NCBI GenBank assembly: GCA_963730225.1
Contig: CAVSQX010000004.1
Location: forward strand, 124,001-188,000
Reading direction: 5' to 3'
Origin: CAVSQX01 sp963730225
GTDB lineage: Bacteria > Planctomycetota > Phycisphaerae > Tepidisphaerales > Tepidisphaeraceae
DNA: 64,000 nucleotides
This document shows, in pieces, positions 18,445 to 29,137 of this stretch. Positions within the stretch are counted from its first letter, which is position 1. The number at the start of each line of letters is the position of its first letter. The notes under the pieces were generated by a model. That model was not told the DNA's origin and did no database searches. It saw nothing but the letters and a program-made list of their open reading frames with translations. The position numbers and the translations under genes were made by a program.

Positions 18445-21400
18445 TTAATTCGCCTTGGATTTTTCCAGGCTCGGTGCCGCGCTTCGCCGGCGCGATTGAA
18501 GCTGCGTGACAATCCGTTGTGAGTATCGCATTTCGCGCGCCGCCGTCGGCAGGGCTTCCTCCTCGGCCGGCGTCGTTGTGCTGGCGCCAGCGCGAAACTG
18601 GCGAATCGCTGGGCGACTTCGCCGACCAGTCGCGCCGACGCTGGCGTTGGAGCCGATCGTAAAGCCGCGACAGATCCGACATCACCTCCGCCAGATCGCC
18701 CGCCGCTCCCAGCCGCCAGTAAATTCGCCGTGCCTTTTTGAACAGCCCCACCGCCGCCCGCTCGTCGCGCTCGGCGCCGGCTACACGGGCCATGCCGATC
18801 AGCACGCCGGCCAGCAGATGCTGATCGTTTCTCTGCGTGGCCAACTGCCCGGCCCGTTTGTACAGATCGCTGGCGCGGTTGTAGTCGTACAGGGTGATGC
18901 AGATATCTCCCAGGTTGCACAGCGAGCGGGTAATCTCCGCCAGGTTCCCGACTTCCTCCCACAGCCGCAGCGCCTCCTCGGCCATCTTCCGAGCCCGCGT
19001 GAGCTGACCCTGCTCGCAGGCCAGATTGCTCAGCAGCGCCAGCGACAGCGCGATTCCCGATTTATCTCCCAGCCGTTTGCGAATCTCCAGGCTTTCGCCG
19101 GCCAACTCGATCGCTTTCTCGTCGTCACGCCGTCCCCGCGCGATCCTGCGCCAGATTGTGCAGGCAACTGGCGACGCCCCGATCGTCGCGCAGCGCTTTC
19201 AATTCCGCCAGCGCTTCCTCGTACCATTGATTCGCCTGCCCCAGATCGCCGCGGCGCATCGCCACCACGCCCAGGTTGTTCAGCGATCCCGCCACGCCGA
19301 CGCGGTCGTTCAGCTTTCGCCGCAATTTCAACGCTTCCTCGTGAAGTTGCGTCGCCTCGTTGAATTGCCCCTGCTCCAGCGAAAGCAACGCCAGATTGTT
19401 CAGCGACAACGCCGCCCCGCGATCGTCCTGAAGATCGCGCATGACGTCCAGCGATTTTCGCATCAGCGTTCGCGCCGCCGTCAGATCGCCCTGGGCCTTG
19501 CTGATCAACGCCAGATTGTTGCAAATCAGCGCCGCCAGCTTGCGATCCCCCAGTGCTTCGCAGCTTTGCAGCGCGTCGTTGTACCATTTTTTCGATTCCT
19601 CAAATTCCCCGCGCTCCTGGTACGGCACCGCGATTTCCTTCATCAGCCGCGCCACCACCGCGTGCTGATCTCCAAACGCCTGACGGGCCGAGGTCAATCC
19701 CGCCAGCCCGCGCGACAGCCGCTCCGACCAGTAACCGCGCCGCCCCAAAAACGGGCACATCGCCAGCGCAATCTTCGCCGCCACGTCGTGCGTCCCGGCC
19801 GTTTGCGAAAAATCCATCGCCGCCCGCAGATTCGGCAGATCGGTCTCCATCGACTTCCATGCCGTGTCCGTCGTGTGCAGCTTCGTGTCCAACTGCTCGG
19901 CCAACTGGAGGTAATATTTGGCGTGAGCCGCCTGCACCTTGCTCAGCAGATCGGCTTGCCCCGCCGTCTTGAGCTTCTCTGCCGCGTACTCCCGAATCGA
20001 TTCGTACATCCCGTATCGCATCGCTCCGTGAAGCTCGCGGCCGTAAAGCAAGCTCTTGTCGCGCAGATCCGAAACCCATTCCTCCAACTCGAATTCATCG
20101 ATTTGCCCCGCCTCACCGCAAACCGCCGTCGACGCTTCCAGATAGAACCCGCCCACGAACACGCTCAAAAGCTGGAAGATTTTTTTCTGATCCTCGCTGA
20201 GCAGATCGTACGACCAGTCGATCGCTCCACGGATGGTCTGCTGCCGCGCGGGCAGATCGGACTTTTTCGTCGCCAGCAGATCGAGCCGCCGGCTCAGCCG
20301 ATCGAGAATCTGCTGCACGCTCATGCTGCGCATTCGCGCTGCCGCCAGTTCGATCGCCAGCGGAAGGCCGTCGAGCTGCTTGACCAGCCGGGCGATCAGC
20401 GGGGCATTTTCCGGGTTCAATTCAAAATTGCTGTTGGCGTCCTTGGCCCGTTCGGCAAACAGGCAAACCGCATCGCTCTGTGTCAGCAGATCGAACCGCG
20501 TCTCATCCTCGCCCGGCAGCGGCAGCGGTGGAACCTGGTACATCCGCTCGCCGCGCAGATTCAGGACGATCCGCGTCGTCACCAACTGCTTCACGCCGGT
20601 CGTTGCTTTCTGCACGTCGGCCACGAACACGCCGATGTCCGGAATCTGCTCCGTGTTATCCAGCACCAGCAGCAGAGTTTTGTCCGCCAGATACTCCAGC
20701 AACTGCTGCCGCAGATCGCGCGTCGGCTGCGGACGAATGCTCAGCGCCGCCAGCACCGCCTGCGGCACATTCGCGGCGGCGGTGAGATCGGCCAACTCGA
20801 CGAACCAGACGCCGTCGGAAAACACATCGGCCACTTCCGCCGCCACGTGCTGCGACAGCCGCGTCTTTCCCGTCCCGCCCGGACCCAGCATCGTCACCAG
20901 CCGATTCTCCGGCTTGGTCAGCAGCGAACGCAGCTCCGCCACTTCCACCTTGCGTCCCACGAAACTCGACACCGGCAACGGCAAATTGTGCCGCACCGCG
21001 TTGAGCGTCTTGAGCGGTGGAAATTTGTGATGCTCAAAACTCGAATGATCCAACTGCCAGATCTGCTCGAGTTGATCCATCCCCTTGAGCTGGTGCCGGC
21101 CCAGATCGAGCAGGCTGCATCCATCCGGCAGCGGATCGGCCCCGGCGCGGGCGGCATCGGAGAGAACCACCTGGCCGCCGTGCCCGCTGGAAGCCACGCG
21201 CGCCGAACGATTCACCATCGGCCCGAAGTAATCGCGCGTGCCGTTGGGATGCGTGGCCACGATCGGCTCGCCCGTGTGCAGTCCCATGCGGACGCGCACC
21301 TGCCCCACTTCCGCCGGCCACTGAGCGCTGGCCAGGGCCAGTTGCGCAGCGATCGTGCATCGCAGCGCGTCCAGCGCTGTCGGAAACGCGACCATGAACG

Positions 21401-21584
21401 CATCCCCTTCCGTCTTCACTTCGTATCCGTGACACGCTGCGATCGACTCGCGCAAAATTGAATTGTGCTTCTCCAGAATCGGATAAAATTGCTCGTGCAG
21501 CTTCTCCCACAGCGATGTGGAACCTTCGATGTCGGTGAACATCAAGGTAACGGTCCCCGTTGGCATCAGAGTTGGGTCAGCCAC
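18445..21584 (-). CDS. Class III adenylate/guanylate cyclase - STAND ATPase - TPR regulator, three frame breaks
   Basis: Residues 1-190 form a class III cyclase: TLMFTDIEGSTSLWEKL carries the first metal Asp, TEGDAFMVAF the second, and PMVNRSARVASSG the catalytic Asn/Arg. Residues 230-500 are a STAND/AfsR-type ATPase with Walker A (LGPGGTGKTRLSQ) and Walker B (LLLVLDNTEQ). TPR repeats then run to the end. The frame breaks near 19130 (one extra base; HNLAQ should continue into EKAIELAGESLEIRKRLGD), near 18635 and near 18585. Following the breaks, the true end reads REMRYSQRIVTQLQ and stops at 18445. Restored length is about 1045 residues. Such proteins couple a ligand or partner sensed by TPRs to nucleotide signalling or transcription. 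Confidence 0.75.
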
Positions 21585-21593
21585 AACCCCTCG

Positions 21594-21622
21594 AAAATAC
21601 CGGGGCCAAATCGCCCCGGCAA
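21594..21622 (-). promoter_or_regulatory. Leaderless-type promoter of the cyclase-STAND gene
   Basis: On the minus strand TTGCCG (21617-21622) and TATTTT (21594-21599) are 17 bases apart. The -10 box ends nine bases before the GTG at 21584. A GAGGGG run overlaps this interval but sits only two bases from the GTG, too close for a normal Shine-Dalgarno. Confidence 0.4.
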
Positions 21623-21691
21623 GAAAATTTCAAAATGGCAATTCTGCGCCGGTTGCACCGCCCGGGCCTCGAGGGGTTCTCGGTCCCGTTT

Positions 21692-22905
21692 TTATCGGGC
21701 CACCGTTTGCTGCTCCGCAACCGCGTTCAGACCGAGCATGGTGCGGAGTTGAAGCTCGATTTGTTCCATCAGCGGATCATCCCCGCCGCGCCCTCGCGCG
21801 CCGGATTCACTTCGATCGCTTCCCCCACGGTGATCGTCGCGCCAATCGGCCCGTGCATCGTGATCTGGTCCGTCAAATCTTCCTCGAATCGTTCCACCGT
21901 CTCCAGCAACCGATGCGGCGTCGGATTGTTGCGAACATAATCCGGCGGATAATGGAACAGCTGCTGGGCGAAATACAAATCCGCCAGTTGCGTCCATCGC
22001 CGTTGCCGCTCGGCTTCGTCGATTTCCCCCTTGGTCAAGTCGGGCAGAATCGCCGTCCGCAGCCGCTTCACGCGCGACGGAACCGAATCCGTGTGCCGCG
22101 CCTTGAGCCATTGGTCTTCCAACGGATTCAGAATCGCATCCATCAGATTCGCCAGCCGCGGGCCAATCTCCCCTTCGCGAGCGTGGCCCAGATACTGCAT
22201 CTCCTTGAGACTCAACAGAGCATTACCCGCTTTGTAAATGCGCTCCAGCAGCGGAAGCTGCCGCGCCGGCGGCCAGGTCAGGCGCGTTTCGATGTTGTCC
22301 ATCACCGGCCCAACCGCCTGATCGATGTTCCCCTGAAACTCATATCGCAGCGCGATCGGATGAACGACGACTTTTTTCGCCGGCTCCATCTTGGCCCGCT
22401 TCTTGGCCGCCGAGCGGGCAATCAGCGCCGTTCCTTCCAGCAGCTCATTGAGATGATCGTTCGTGCGCGAAATGAGCCCTTCGGGAAAAATCACCAGCGG
22501 GCGCTGGGCGGTCTCCAGAATCTCCACCGCCGTGTTCACCGCCGTGCGATCGATTCCTTCCCGATAAATGCTGAACGCGCCGGCCCGTTGCAGCAGAAAC
22601 CGGTGCAGCTTGTCCTGCATGAACACATGCCAGCTCGCCATGATGAAAAACGGCGTGCCCACTTGCCGGCAAAGCGTTCCCAGAACAAACGGATCTTCAT
22701 CGCGCGTGTGGTTCGGCGTCAGCAGAATCCCGTGTCCCGCCTTCAGCGAATCGCGCAGCCGATCGGCGTTGATGCATTGAACCTGCTCGACGCCGTATTT
22801 CTTGCGCAACATCCGCGGCACATACATCGAAAGCAGCCACGGCCACAGCTTTCCCCGATGCGGCGGAACCGGCACGTACGGCTTGTCGATGACGATGTTC
22901 TGCAT
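21692..22905 (-). CDS. 1-acyl-glycerol-3-phosphate acyltransferase (PlsC) family protein, one frame break
   Basis: A PlsC/LPLAT-family protein of about 405 residues. LLTPNHTRDEDPFVLG near residue 66 is the HX4D catalytic motif and VIFPEGLISRTNDHL near 140 is the FPEG acceptor-binding motif. The start at 22905 (MQNIVIDKPYV) is preferred to an ATG 21 bases upstream because conserved sequence begins there. One frame ends early at 21769, but one base added near 21790 joins it to DDPLMEQIELQLRTMLGL and the stop at 21692, which looks like the native end. The role is acyl transfer in phospholipid synthesis at the membrane; the long C-terminal extension is of unknown use. Confidence 0.75.
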
Positions 22906-23102
22906 GAACGGCCGATACGGTCGCAAAAGTGGGTGAGAACGTCAAATTGCAACTTTCGCGCACGGCCCCGTCCAAATAGCGCCTTATTTCCTGGCGAAAA
23001 GAGCTGGTAGAGCGATTCTCCGCTTCCATTCTGACTTCCAAAAGGCTCTTGGTTCCGGCGAGCAAGTCTTGCGTCGACGCAGATTCATGCCAAGATCCAA
23101 CC

Positions 23103-24016
23103 ATGCGAATCATCGCGCTATTCCTTATCATCTTCGCCATGTCCGCGCTTCAGCCGACCCGCGCCGCCGACGCACCGCCGACTACCGCGCCCGTCTTGCG
23201 GCTTTGGTGCGGCGACGCTCCCGCGCGCTCGGCCAGGCCCCCAAGGATATTCCGACGCTCACCATGTTTTATCCCCCCACCGATCGCGCCACCGGCGCGG
23301 CGATCATCGTCTGCCCCGGCGGCGGTTACACCCACCTGGCGCCCCACGAAGGCGCTCCGGTCTCCCAATGGCTCAACACGCTCGGCATCACCTCGGCGGT
23401 TCTTAAATACCGTCTCGGTTCCGACGGCTATCATCACCCCGTCGAGATGGAGGACATTCAGCGGGCGATTCGCATTTTCCGTTCCAACGCCCAGGAATGG
23501 AAAATCGACCCCAGCCGCATCGGTGTTCTCGGCTTTTCCGCCGGCGGACATCTCGCTTCCACTGCCGCCACGCATTTCGACGACGGCGACACCTCCGCTG
23601 CCGATCCCATCGATCGCGTCGGATGCCGGCCCGACATCGCGCTGCTGATTTACCCGGTCATCATGATGAACAGCGCCCTGGCCCACAGCGGATCGCGCAA
23701 GGCCCTGCTCGGCGACAATCCCGACCCCAGCCTTCTGGATCTGCTCAGCAACGAAAAACAGGTGACGGCCAAAACCCCGCCCTGCTTTCTTGTCGCCACC
23801 GCCGACGATGCCACCGTTCCCGTTCAGAACAGCATCGAATTCGCCCTGGCCTGCAAGGAAAACAAAGTCCCTTTCGAGCTGCACATCTTCGAGCACGGCC
23901 GCCACGGATTTGGTTTAGGTGGAACGGATCCTGCCCTTAGCACCTGGCCCGCCGACGCCGCGGTGTTTCTGCGCCACCACAAATTCGCCGCCGCAGCCCT
24001 GACTACGGCGCCGTGA
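23103..24016 (+). CDS. Secreted alpha/beta hydrolase (BD-FAE / acetyl-xylan-esterase type), one frame break
   Basis: The ATG at 23103 opens a signal peptide (RIIALFLIIFAMSALQPTRA). The frame breaks near 23222, where one missing base in CTCCCGCG splits WCGDAP from ALGQAPKDIPTLTMF. The remainder is a clear esterase: VCPGGGYTHLAPHEG is the oxyanion loop, LGFSAGGHLAST the nucleophile elbow, ATADDATVPVQNS the Asp and HGRHGFGLGG the His. The family (COG0657, xylan esterases) releases acetyl or feruloyl groups from plant polysaccharide, fitting the GH10 gene 26 kb away. Restored length is about 304 residues. Confidence 0.8.
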
Positions 24017-24026
24017 TCATTGGAAG

Positions 24027-24497
24027 TCAGGAATTCTTTTTCCGCAGATAATCACGGAACGCTTCCAGTCTCGGCAGGCTCTCCAAATCTTTGCGCCGAT
24101 TCGTCGCCCGTTTGCTTGCGATGATGTCATCAATGTCACAAACCGCAAAGCCCTCCACGTCCACGCGCCGCCGCCAGGCATCCTCAAACCCGTCGATGCC
24201 ATCGGGCGCAAAGATCAAATCCAAATCGAACGGACCGTTTTTCAATTGAATGAAGTCCTTGCCGCGTTCAACCTCCGCAGATTCCGTCTCGGTGAGAGTG
24301 AACCCAAGATCCTTGAGAGCGAGAACCGCATTTCGGCCGTTCTGCGGCGATTTGGCGAGGAAGACATCGGCATCCTGCGTGGTGTCGGGGAACCCAAGCA
24401 GGACCGCGCCCGATTTGCCGATGAACAGATAGCGGACGCCGTGCCGCCCAAACGCGTCGCGCACTTCTTCGGCCTGTCGATATTCAAACTGGGCCAT
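24027..24497 (-). CDS. MNT/AbiEii-like nucleotidyltransferase
   Basis: A 156-residue nucleotidyltransferase-superfamily protein. LFIGKSGAVLLGFPDTTQDADVF near residue 24 matches the G(S/G)-x..-DxD signature, FDLDLIFAPDG near 92 gives the third Asp, and DIIASKRATNRRKDLESLPRL near 125 is the conserved lysine-rich end. Stand-alone members act in toxin-antitoxin pairs of the MNT-HEPN or AbiE type by nucleotidylating a partner or a tRNA. The start lies inside the end of the upstream small gene (24484-24703), giving tight coupling. Whether it is toxin or antitoxin cannot be judged from the sequence. Confidence 0.7.
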   Translation of the reverse strand: MAQFEYRQAEEVRDAFGRHGVRYLFIGKSGAVLLGFPDTTQDADVFLAKSPQNGRNAVLALKDLGFTLTETESAEVERGKDFIQLKNGPFDLDLIFAPDGIDGFEDAWRRRVDVEGFAVCDIDDIIASKRATNRRKDLESLPRLEAFRDYLRKKNS

Positions 24498-24703
24498 ACC
24501 CAAGCCATTCCGGCAGCGCTTCGGCGACACCACCGCCGATAATCCGCCGTCGTATCGAAAGCTCGAAAACGGGCGTCGTCCATCACCGGCTTGTACGTGC
24601 GAATGAATGCGTACCGCATCCGCATTTCCAGCGGGCGTTTTGCCGCTGCCTCGAATTCCTCGAGCCAGTCCTTGGGGATTCCGGCAAACCGATCGTCCGC
24701 CAT
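24484..24703 (-). CDS. Small partner protein of the nucleotidyltransferase, one frame break
   Basis: The ATG at 24703 encodes ADDRFAGIPKDWLEEFEA, then a helical stretch ending DTTADYRRWC. One extra base near 24510 displaces the natural end EALPEWLGYGPV, whose TGA at 24484-24486 falls just inside the next gene. Restored length is about 72 residues. No domain is recognised. Overlapping arrangement with the nucleotidyltransferase is typical of toxin-antitoxin modules. Confidence 0.55.
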
Positions 24704-24707
24704 GGAA

Positions 24708-25442
24708 TCAAACTCCTGCCGATTCCGGCATTTCCGCGTTGTGCGAAACGCTCTGCACGTCGTCGTTGTCTTCCAGCGCATCCACGAGCCTCATGACCCG
24801 CCGCGCCTGTTCGGCGTCCACGGCCACGGTGGTGCTGGGCAAATGCGTAATCTCCGCGGCCTCCACGGAGATTCCGGCGGCGGCGATCGCATCCTTCACC
24901 TTGTGAAACGCCGTCGGCGACGTAAGAACTTCGAACACTTCACCGGCGGCAATCACATCTTCCGCGCCCGCCTCCAGAGCCAATTCCATCAGGCGTTCTT
25001 CCTCCACGGCATCGGCCTTCACGGCGATAACGCCGCGCTTGTCGAACACGAACGACACGGCTCCACTGGCCGCCAGATTCCCGCCGCTGACTTCAAAAAT
25101 CTTCCGCAGCTCCGGCGCGATGCGGGCACGGTTGTTGGTCAGGGCTTCGATGATCATCGCCACGCCGCCGGGGCCGTATCCTTCGTACGTCGCCGCTTCG
25201 TAATTTTCGCCGCCGAGCTCGCCGGTTCCTTTTTTTACGGCCTTCTCGATCGTGTCGCGCGGCATGTTGGCGGCTTTGGCTTCGTCGATGGTGTAACGCA
25301 GCGACAGATTATCGCGCGGATCCCCGCCGTTGCGGGCGGCGATGATGATCTTGCGGGCAATCTTGCTCCAGATCTTTCCGCGCTTGGCGTCGTTGGCGCC
25401 CTTGGCCCGCTTGATCTTCGCCCAATGACTATGACCGGCCAT
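24708..25442 (-). CDS. yebC: YebC/PmpR-family regulator
   Basis: A 244-residue protein opening MAGHSHWAKIKRAKGAND, the diagnostic YebC start. It continues with DNLSLRYTIDEAKAANMP, TYEGYGPGGVAMIIEALTNN and ending with LEDNDDVQSVSHN. YebC proteins were first called transcriptional regulators; more recent work shows ribosome-associated roles in translating proline stretches. It is usually next to ruvC, which is not seen here. The gene lies 14 bases after the TPR lipoprotein gene and four bases before the nucleotidyltransferase partner. Confidence 0.92.
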   Translation of the reverse strand: MAGHSHWAKIKRAKGANDAKRGKIWSKIARKIIIAARNGGDPRDNLSLRYTIDEAKAANMPRDTIEKAVKKGTGELGGENYEAATYEGYGPGGVAMIIEALTNNRARIAPELRKIFEVSGGNLAASGAVSFVFDKRGVIAVKADAVEEERLMELALEAGAEDVIAAGEVFEVLTSPTAFHKVKDAIAAAGISVEAAEITHLPSTTVAVDAEQARRVMRLVDALEDNDDVQSVSHNAEMPESAGV

Positions 25443-25456
25443 ACCACGCTCGCGAG

Positions 25457-28144
25457 TTATTGATTGATCGGCGCGACGTCCACCGTTTGCCGGTCCGTCG
25501 CCTGCTTGATTTTCCGCTGCAATTCAACGCGAAGCTGTCGCAAATCCTCCCGATCCGGTTCGCCGTCGCCGATGCCCTTGAGCGAGCGCTGCCACACCTG
25601 GGCCGCGTCGCCGGTCTGCGACAATCGGTAGAGCGTGTCGCCCAGGTGATCCAGCACGACCGGATCGGGAAACGCCGCCGGGCCGATCGCCTGCTCCAGA
25701 TATTTACGCGCCTGATCGAACCTGCCCTGTTTGTACAAGACCCATCCCAGACTGTCGAGAAACGATTGATTATCCGGCTCCGCCGCCACCGCGATGCGGA
25801 TCAATTCTTCGGCGCGGGGCAGATTCTTTCCTTCGTCGGCCCATTCAAATCCAAGATCGTTGCTCGCGCCGGCGTGCGTCGGATCGATCTTCACCACCTG
25901 CTCCAGCACATCCTCCGCCCGCGATTTTTCATCGAGCATGGCGTACATCTGGGCCAGCGAATAGAGCAGATCCGCATCCCCCGCGACGGCGGTTCGCGCC
26001 TGCGCCAAAACTCGATTCGCCTCGTCTGGTTTTTTTTCTCCGGCATAAATGGCGGCCAAACGACTGGCCACATCGGTATCCTGCGGATGCGCCGCCCGGT
26101 ACGCTTCCAGCGTGCTCACAAATTCGTCCAGCTTTCCCATCTGCCCGTAGACCGTTTGCAATCCCTCCAGCACGTCCGAATTGTCCGGATCCTCGGCGAA
26201 CAATTGAAGCAGTTGCGCCTGAGCGCCCTGGGTGTCCCCCAATTGCGAATCGACGTTGGCCTTGAGAACGCGCGCGGTGACATTCTGCGGATCGGCCGAA
26301 AGCCACATCGACAGCACGTCCACGGCGTCGTTGACCTGCCCGAGATCCGGCTCGGCCAGATAGCGAAACAACAGCTCGTAACTTTCCTCGTAGATCGGAT
26401 GATCGCTGATGAGCTTGCGCAGCAGTTGTTCGTACCGCGGATCCTTGCCGGCCTTGCGCACGGCCAGCGCGTATTCCAGGCGTAATTCCGGCGATTGCGC
26501 CGTTGCTCCGCTGCTTCGCATGGCCTGGGCAAATTGCTCGGCGGCCGCGGCGGACTGCTTCTGATTCAGCAGGCTCAGGCCCTTCAATTCGCTGGCCAGC
26601 GCCGCATCGCCTGCGTCGGCGGCTTGGGCCGACAATTGATTGGAAAAATCGATCTTCTGCTGCCCGCTGAGTTGATCCTGCGCCCAGGTTTGATTGAGCA
26701 ACTCGCGAAACGCCGGAGCAAACGGCGGGCGCTGGGCGATGGCCTGCTCCAGCGCGCTGCGAACCAGCGCGTCACGGCGATACAAATCGGCAATCCGCGA
26801 AATCCAAAAGAACCTGGCCGCTTCCGCATCGCCGGGCACTTTCATTTCCTGCACCGTCGATAGCTTCAACCGGCCTCGCTGGCTGGGCTGGAGCAATTGA
26901 TCCCAATACGTCGCCAGATTCCTCTGCGCGTTGGGATTGTGCGCCAGCGCGATAACCAGCACCCGTGCCGCCTGGTCGATGTGGCCGAGCTGTCGATCCA
27001 GCAAAATGACGCGCCGTGTCAGCGGAATATCGTCCGGCGTTGCCGACCAGGCGTCAAAGAGCAGTTGCAACGCCTCGGCGGAACGATTCTGGGCCAGCAG
27101 CGTATCGGCCAGAGCAAACAGAATCGCCTTGTCGGCGGGCCGCTGGGCGTGCAGCTTGCCCAGCGCCTCGGCAGCCCCGTCGGGAATTTGCAGTCGTCGA
27201 CAAACGTCCGCTAACAGCGCCAGCGAATCGCCCGAAGCGTTGTTGGCAACAACCAAACCGCCGGCCATTCCCAGGGCATTGTCGCGCTGGCCCAGCGACG
27301 CCAACATGCGAGCCACTCGCGCCTGCATCTGAAAGTCATCCGGATCGCGCTCGGCGGCCAGCTCAAACATCCGCAGCGCCTGGGCGTACTTGCCGTCGTG
27401 GGCGTACAACTCGCCGACTTCGACGAAGAATTCCTCGGGCCGATCGATCAAATAGGCCAGTTCCGGCTCCTGCCGCACGCCCAGCGTCTGATTCAAGAGC
27501 CGCGTCACCAGAATCTCATACCGATCCAGCGCCGCCCGGTCATAGCCGGCCTGCTGCAACGCCCGCGCCAGAAAAAGATCGGTCAGGGCGGCTTCCCCCT
27601 CGTCCTCATCGTAGTCGTCGGTTTGCAGACCGAGCCGCAGATGCTCGATGCTCTTGGCCGTGTCGCCGCGGCGCAGATATTCCCCGCCCAATTGAAGCTG
27701 CACATCCAGCCGGTTGGGGTCCAGCCGTTCGGCCTGCTCGAACTGGTCGATCGCGCGATCTTCCATGTTGTTGACGGACAGATACGCCCGGCCCAGATCA
27801 AAATGCAGATCGTAACTGTACGGGTCGATCGCGATCGCTTTTTCCAACAGGGTGATGGCCACGAAATGCTCGGGCGGATAGCGCAGCATGGCATCCCGGG
27901 CCCGTGCGTACAGATCCAGCGCATCCAGCGGCGCCGGATCGGCCGGTTGGGTTGCCGGCGCGGGCAGGCTGGGCACCGGCAGAATCTGATCCAGCGTCAA
28001 GTCCGCCTGCTGATCGACCGGCACGCCGGCTGTCGTCGGCGCGGTCGTCGGCCCCCTCGACGACGCCGAACCCGGATGCACCGCGGCACACCCGGCGGCC
28101 CCGGCCAAAAGAAAGACAACAATCTCGCCCCAGCGTCGCTTCAT
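25457..28144 (-). CDS. Large TPR lipoprotein
   Basis: An 895-residue protein. The N-terminus is a lipoprotein signal (VVFLLAGAAGCAAVHPG, Cys at residue 19), so it is anchored in a membrane facing the periplasm. After a Pro/Thr-rich linker the rest is TPR repeats in two blocks: YSYDLHFDLGRAYLSVNNMED through NDFLARALQQAG-like units, and a C-terminal block with NDLGFEWADEGKNLPRAEEL and FLDSLGWVLYKQGRFDQA, which strongly resembles PEP-CTERM-system and BamD/PilF-like TPR proteins. It probably serves as a scaffold in envelope assembly. The gene ends just before yebC. Confidence 0.72.
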   Translation of the reverse strand: MKRRWGEIVVFLLAGAAGCAAVHPGSASSRGPTTAPTTAGVPVDQQADLTLDQILPVPSLPAPATQPADPAPLDALDLYARARDAMLRYPPEHFVAITLLEKAIAIDPYSYDLHFDLGRAYLSVNNMEDRAIDQFEQAERLDPNRLDVQLQLGGEYLRRGDTAKSIEHLRLGLQTDDYDEDEGEAALTDLFLARALQQAGYDRAALDRYEILVTRLLNQTLGVRQEPELAYLIDRPEEFFVEVGELYAHDGKYAQALRMFELAAERDPDDFQMQARVARMLASLGQRDNALGMAGGLVVANNASGDSLALLADVCRRLQIPDGAAEALGKLHAQRPADKAILFALADTLLAQNRSAEALQLLFDAWSATPDDIPLTRRVILLDRQLGHIDQAARVLVIALAHNPNAQRNLATYWDQLLQPSQRGRLKLSTVQEMKVPGDAEAARFFWISRIADLYRRDALVRSALEQAIAQRPPFAPAFRELLNQTWAQDQLSGQQKIDFSNQLSAQAADAGDAALASELKGLSLLNQKQSAAAAEQFAQAMRSSGATAQSPELRLEYALAVRKAGKDPRYEQLLRKLISDHPIYEESYELLFRYLAEPDLGQVNDAVDVLSMWLSADPQNVTARVLKANVDSQLGDTQGAQAQLLQLFAEDPDNSDVLEGLQTVYGQMGKLDEFVSTLEAYRAAHPQDTDVASRLAAIYAGEKKPDEANRVLAQARTAVAGDADLLYSLAQMYAMLDEKSRAEDVLEQVVKIDPTHAGASNDLGFEWADEGKNLPRAEELIRIAVAAEPDNQSFLDSLGWVLYKQGRFDQARKYLEQAIGPAAFPDPVVLDHLGDTLYRLSQTGDAAQVWQRSLKGIGDGEPDREDLRQLRVELQRKIKQATDRQTVDVAPINQ

Positions 28145-28192
28145 GCGGATATCAATGCAAGTGTAGGCCGCCGCGTGCTGCGGCGAGGCATT

Positions 28193-29086
28193 TCAGGGAA
28201 TAACTTTGTTCAGCGGATAGGTGATGATGCCGGTTGCCCCGGCCCGTTTCAACCGCGGAATCAGCTCGCGCTCCTGCTTTTCTTCCAGAATGACTTCCAC
28301 CGCCACCCACTCCGAATCGGATAGCCGGCTGACCGTGGGACTCTTTTCCGCCGGCAAAAAGCTGACGACCTCAGCCAGCCGATTCTCCGGCACGTTCATC
28401 TTCAATCCCACCTTCGCCCGGCCTTCGATCGCCCCTTTGAGCAGCATGGCGATGTTTTCCATTTTCTCGCGCTTCCAAGGCACCTCCCAGGCCGCGCGGT
28501 TGGCGATGAATCGGATCGTGCTGCTCAGCAGCGTGTCGATGATCCGCAGATTGTTGGAGCGAATGCTCGAGCCGGTTTCGGTCAGATCGACGATGCCATC
28601 GAGCAGACGGGCCTTGATTTCGGTCGTGCCCCAGGAGAATTCCACCGTTACATTCACGCCGCGCTGCGCGAAATACCGCCGCGTCACGTTCACCAGTTCC
28701 GTGGCCACCACTTTCCCCGCAAAATCCTCCGCCGTGCGAATCGGACTCTCCTCCGGCACCGCCAACACCCAGCGAGCCGGATTGGCCGTGGCCCGGGAGT
28801 AGGTCAACTCGGCGATCTCGACCACGTCCTTTTCGCTGCCGTTCTCGACGATCCAGTCGTACCCGGTCAGTCCGCAATCGACGATGCCATCGACGACGTA
28901 CCGGCTGATTTCCTGCGAGCGAAACAGCACGGCCGAAATCTTCTCGTCGTCGATGCGCGGAAAAACCGAGCGCTCGGTGAGCGATACTTTGTACCCCGCC
29001 CGTCCCATCAGCTCGAACGTGGAAGTCTGCATGCTCCCGCTGGGCAGGCCGAAACGAAGCGTGGTTGGTGAAAGCCGATCGGTCAT
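28193..29086 (-). CDS. hisG: ATP phosphoribosyltransferase (long form)
   Basis: A 297-residue HisG. It starts LRFGLPSGSMQTSTFELM, contains CGLTGYDWIVENG, the PRPP-binding loop DLTETGSSIRSNNLRIID and a C-terminal regulatory ACT-like domain of about 80 residues (GLKMNVPENRLAEVVSFLP), which marks the long, histidine-inhibited form not needing HisZ. It performs the first step of histidine synthesis, joining ATP and PRPP. Other his genes are not adjacent, so the pathway is dispersed. Confidence 0.92.
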   Translation of the reverse strand: MTDRLSPTTLRFGLPSGSMQTSTFELMGRAGYKVSLTERSVFPRIDDEKISAVLFRSQEISRYVVDGIVDCGLTGYDWIVENGSEKDVVEIAELTYSRATANPARWVLAVPEESPIRTAEDFAGKVVATELVNVTRRYFAQRGVNVTVEFSWGTTEIKARLLDGIVDLTETGSSIRSNNLRIIDTLLSSTIRFIANRAAWEVPWKREKMENIAMLLKGAIEGRAKVGLKMNVPENRLAEVVSFLPAEKSPTVSRLSDSEWVAVEVILEEKQERELIPRLKRAGATGIITYPLNKVIP

Positions 29087-29137
29087 GCAATTTTAGAACG
29101 ATGATTGATGAATGAATCCGGCGTCCCTCATTCAAAA

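Noticed and set aside
19026..21461. Long plus-strand open frame opposite the cyclase-STAND gene
   Set aside because: Its product is rich in Arg, Gln and His with no domain; it is the usual antisense shadow of a GC-rich coding sequence with good domain matches on the other strand.
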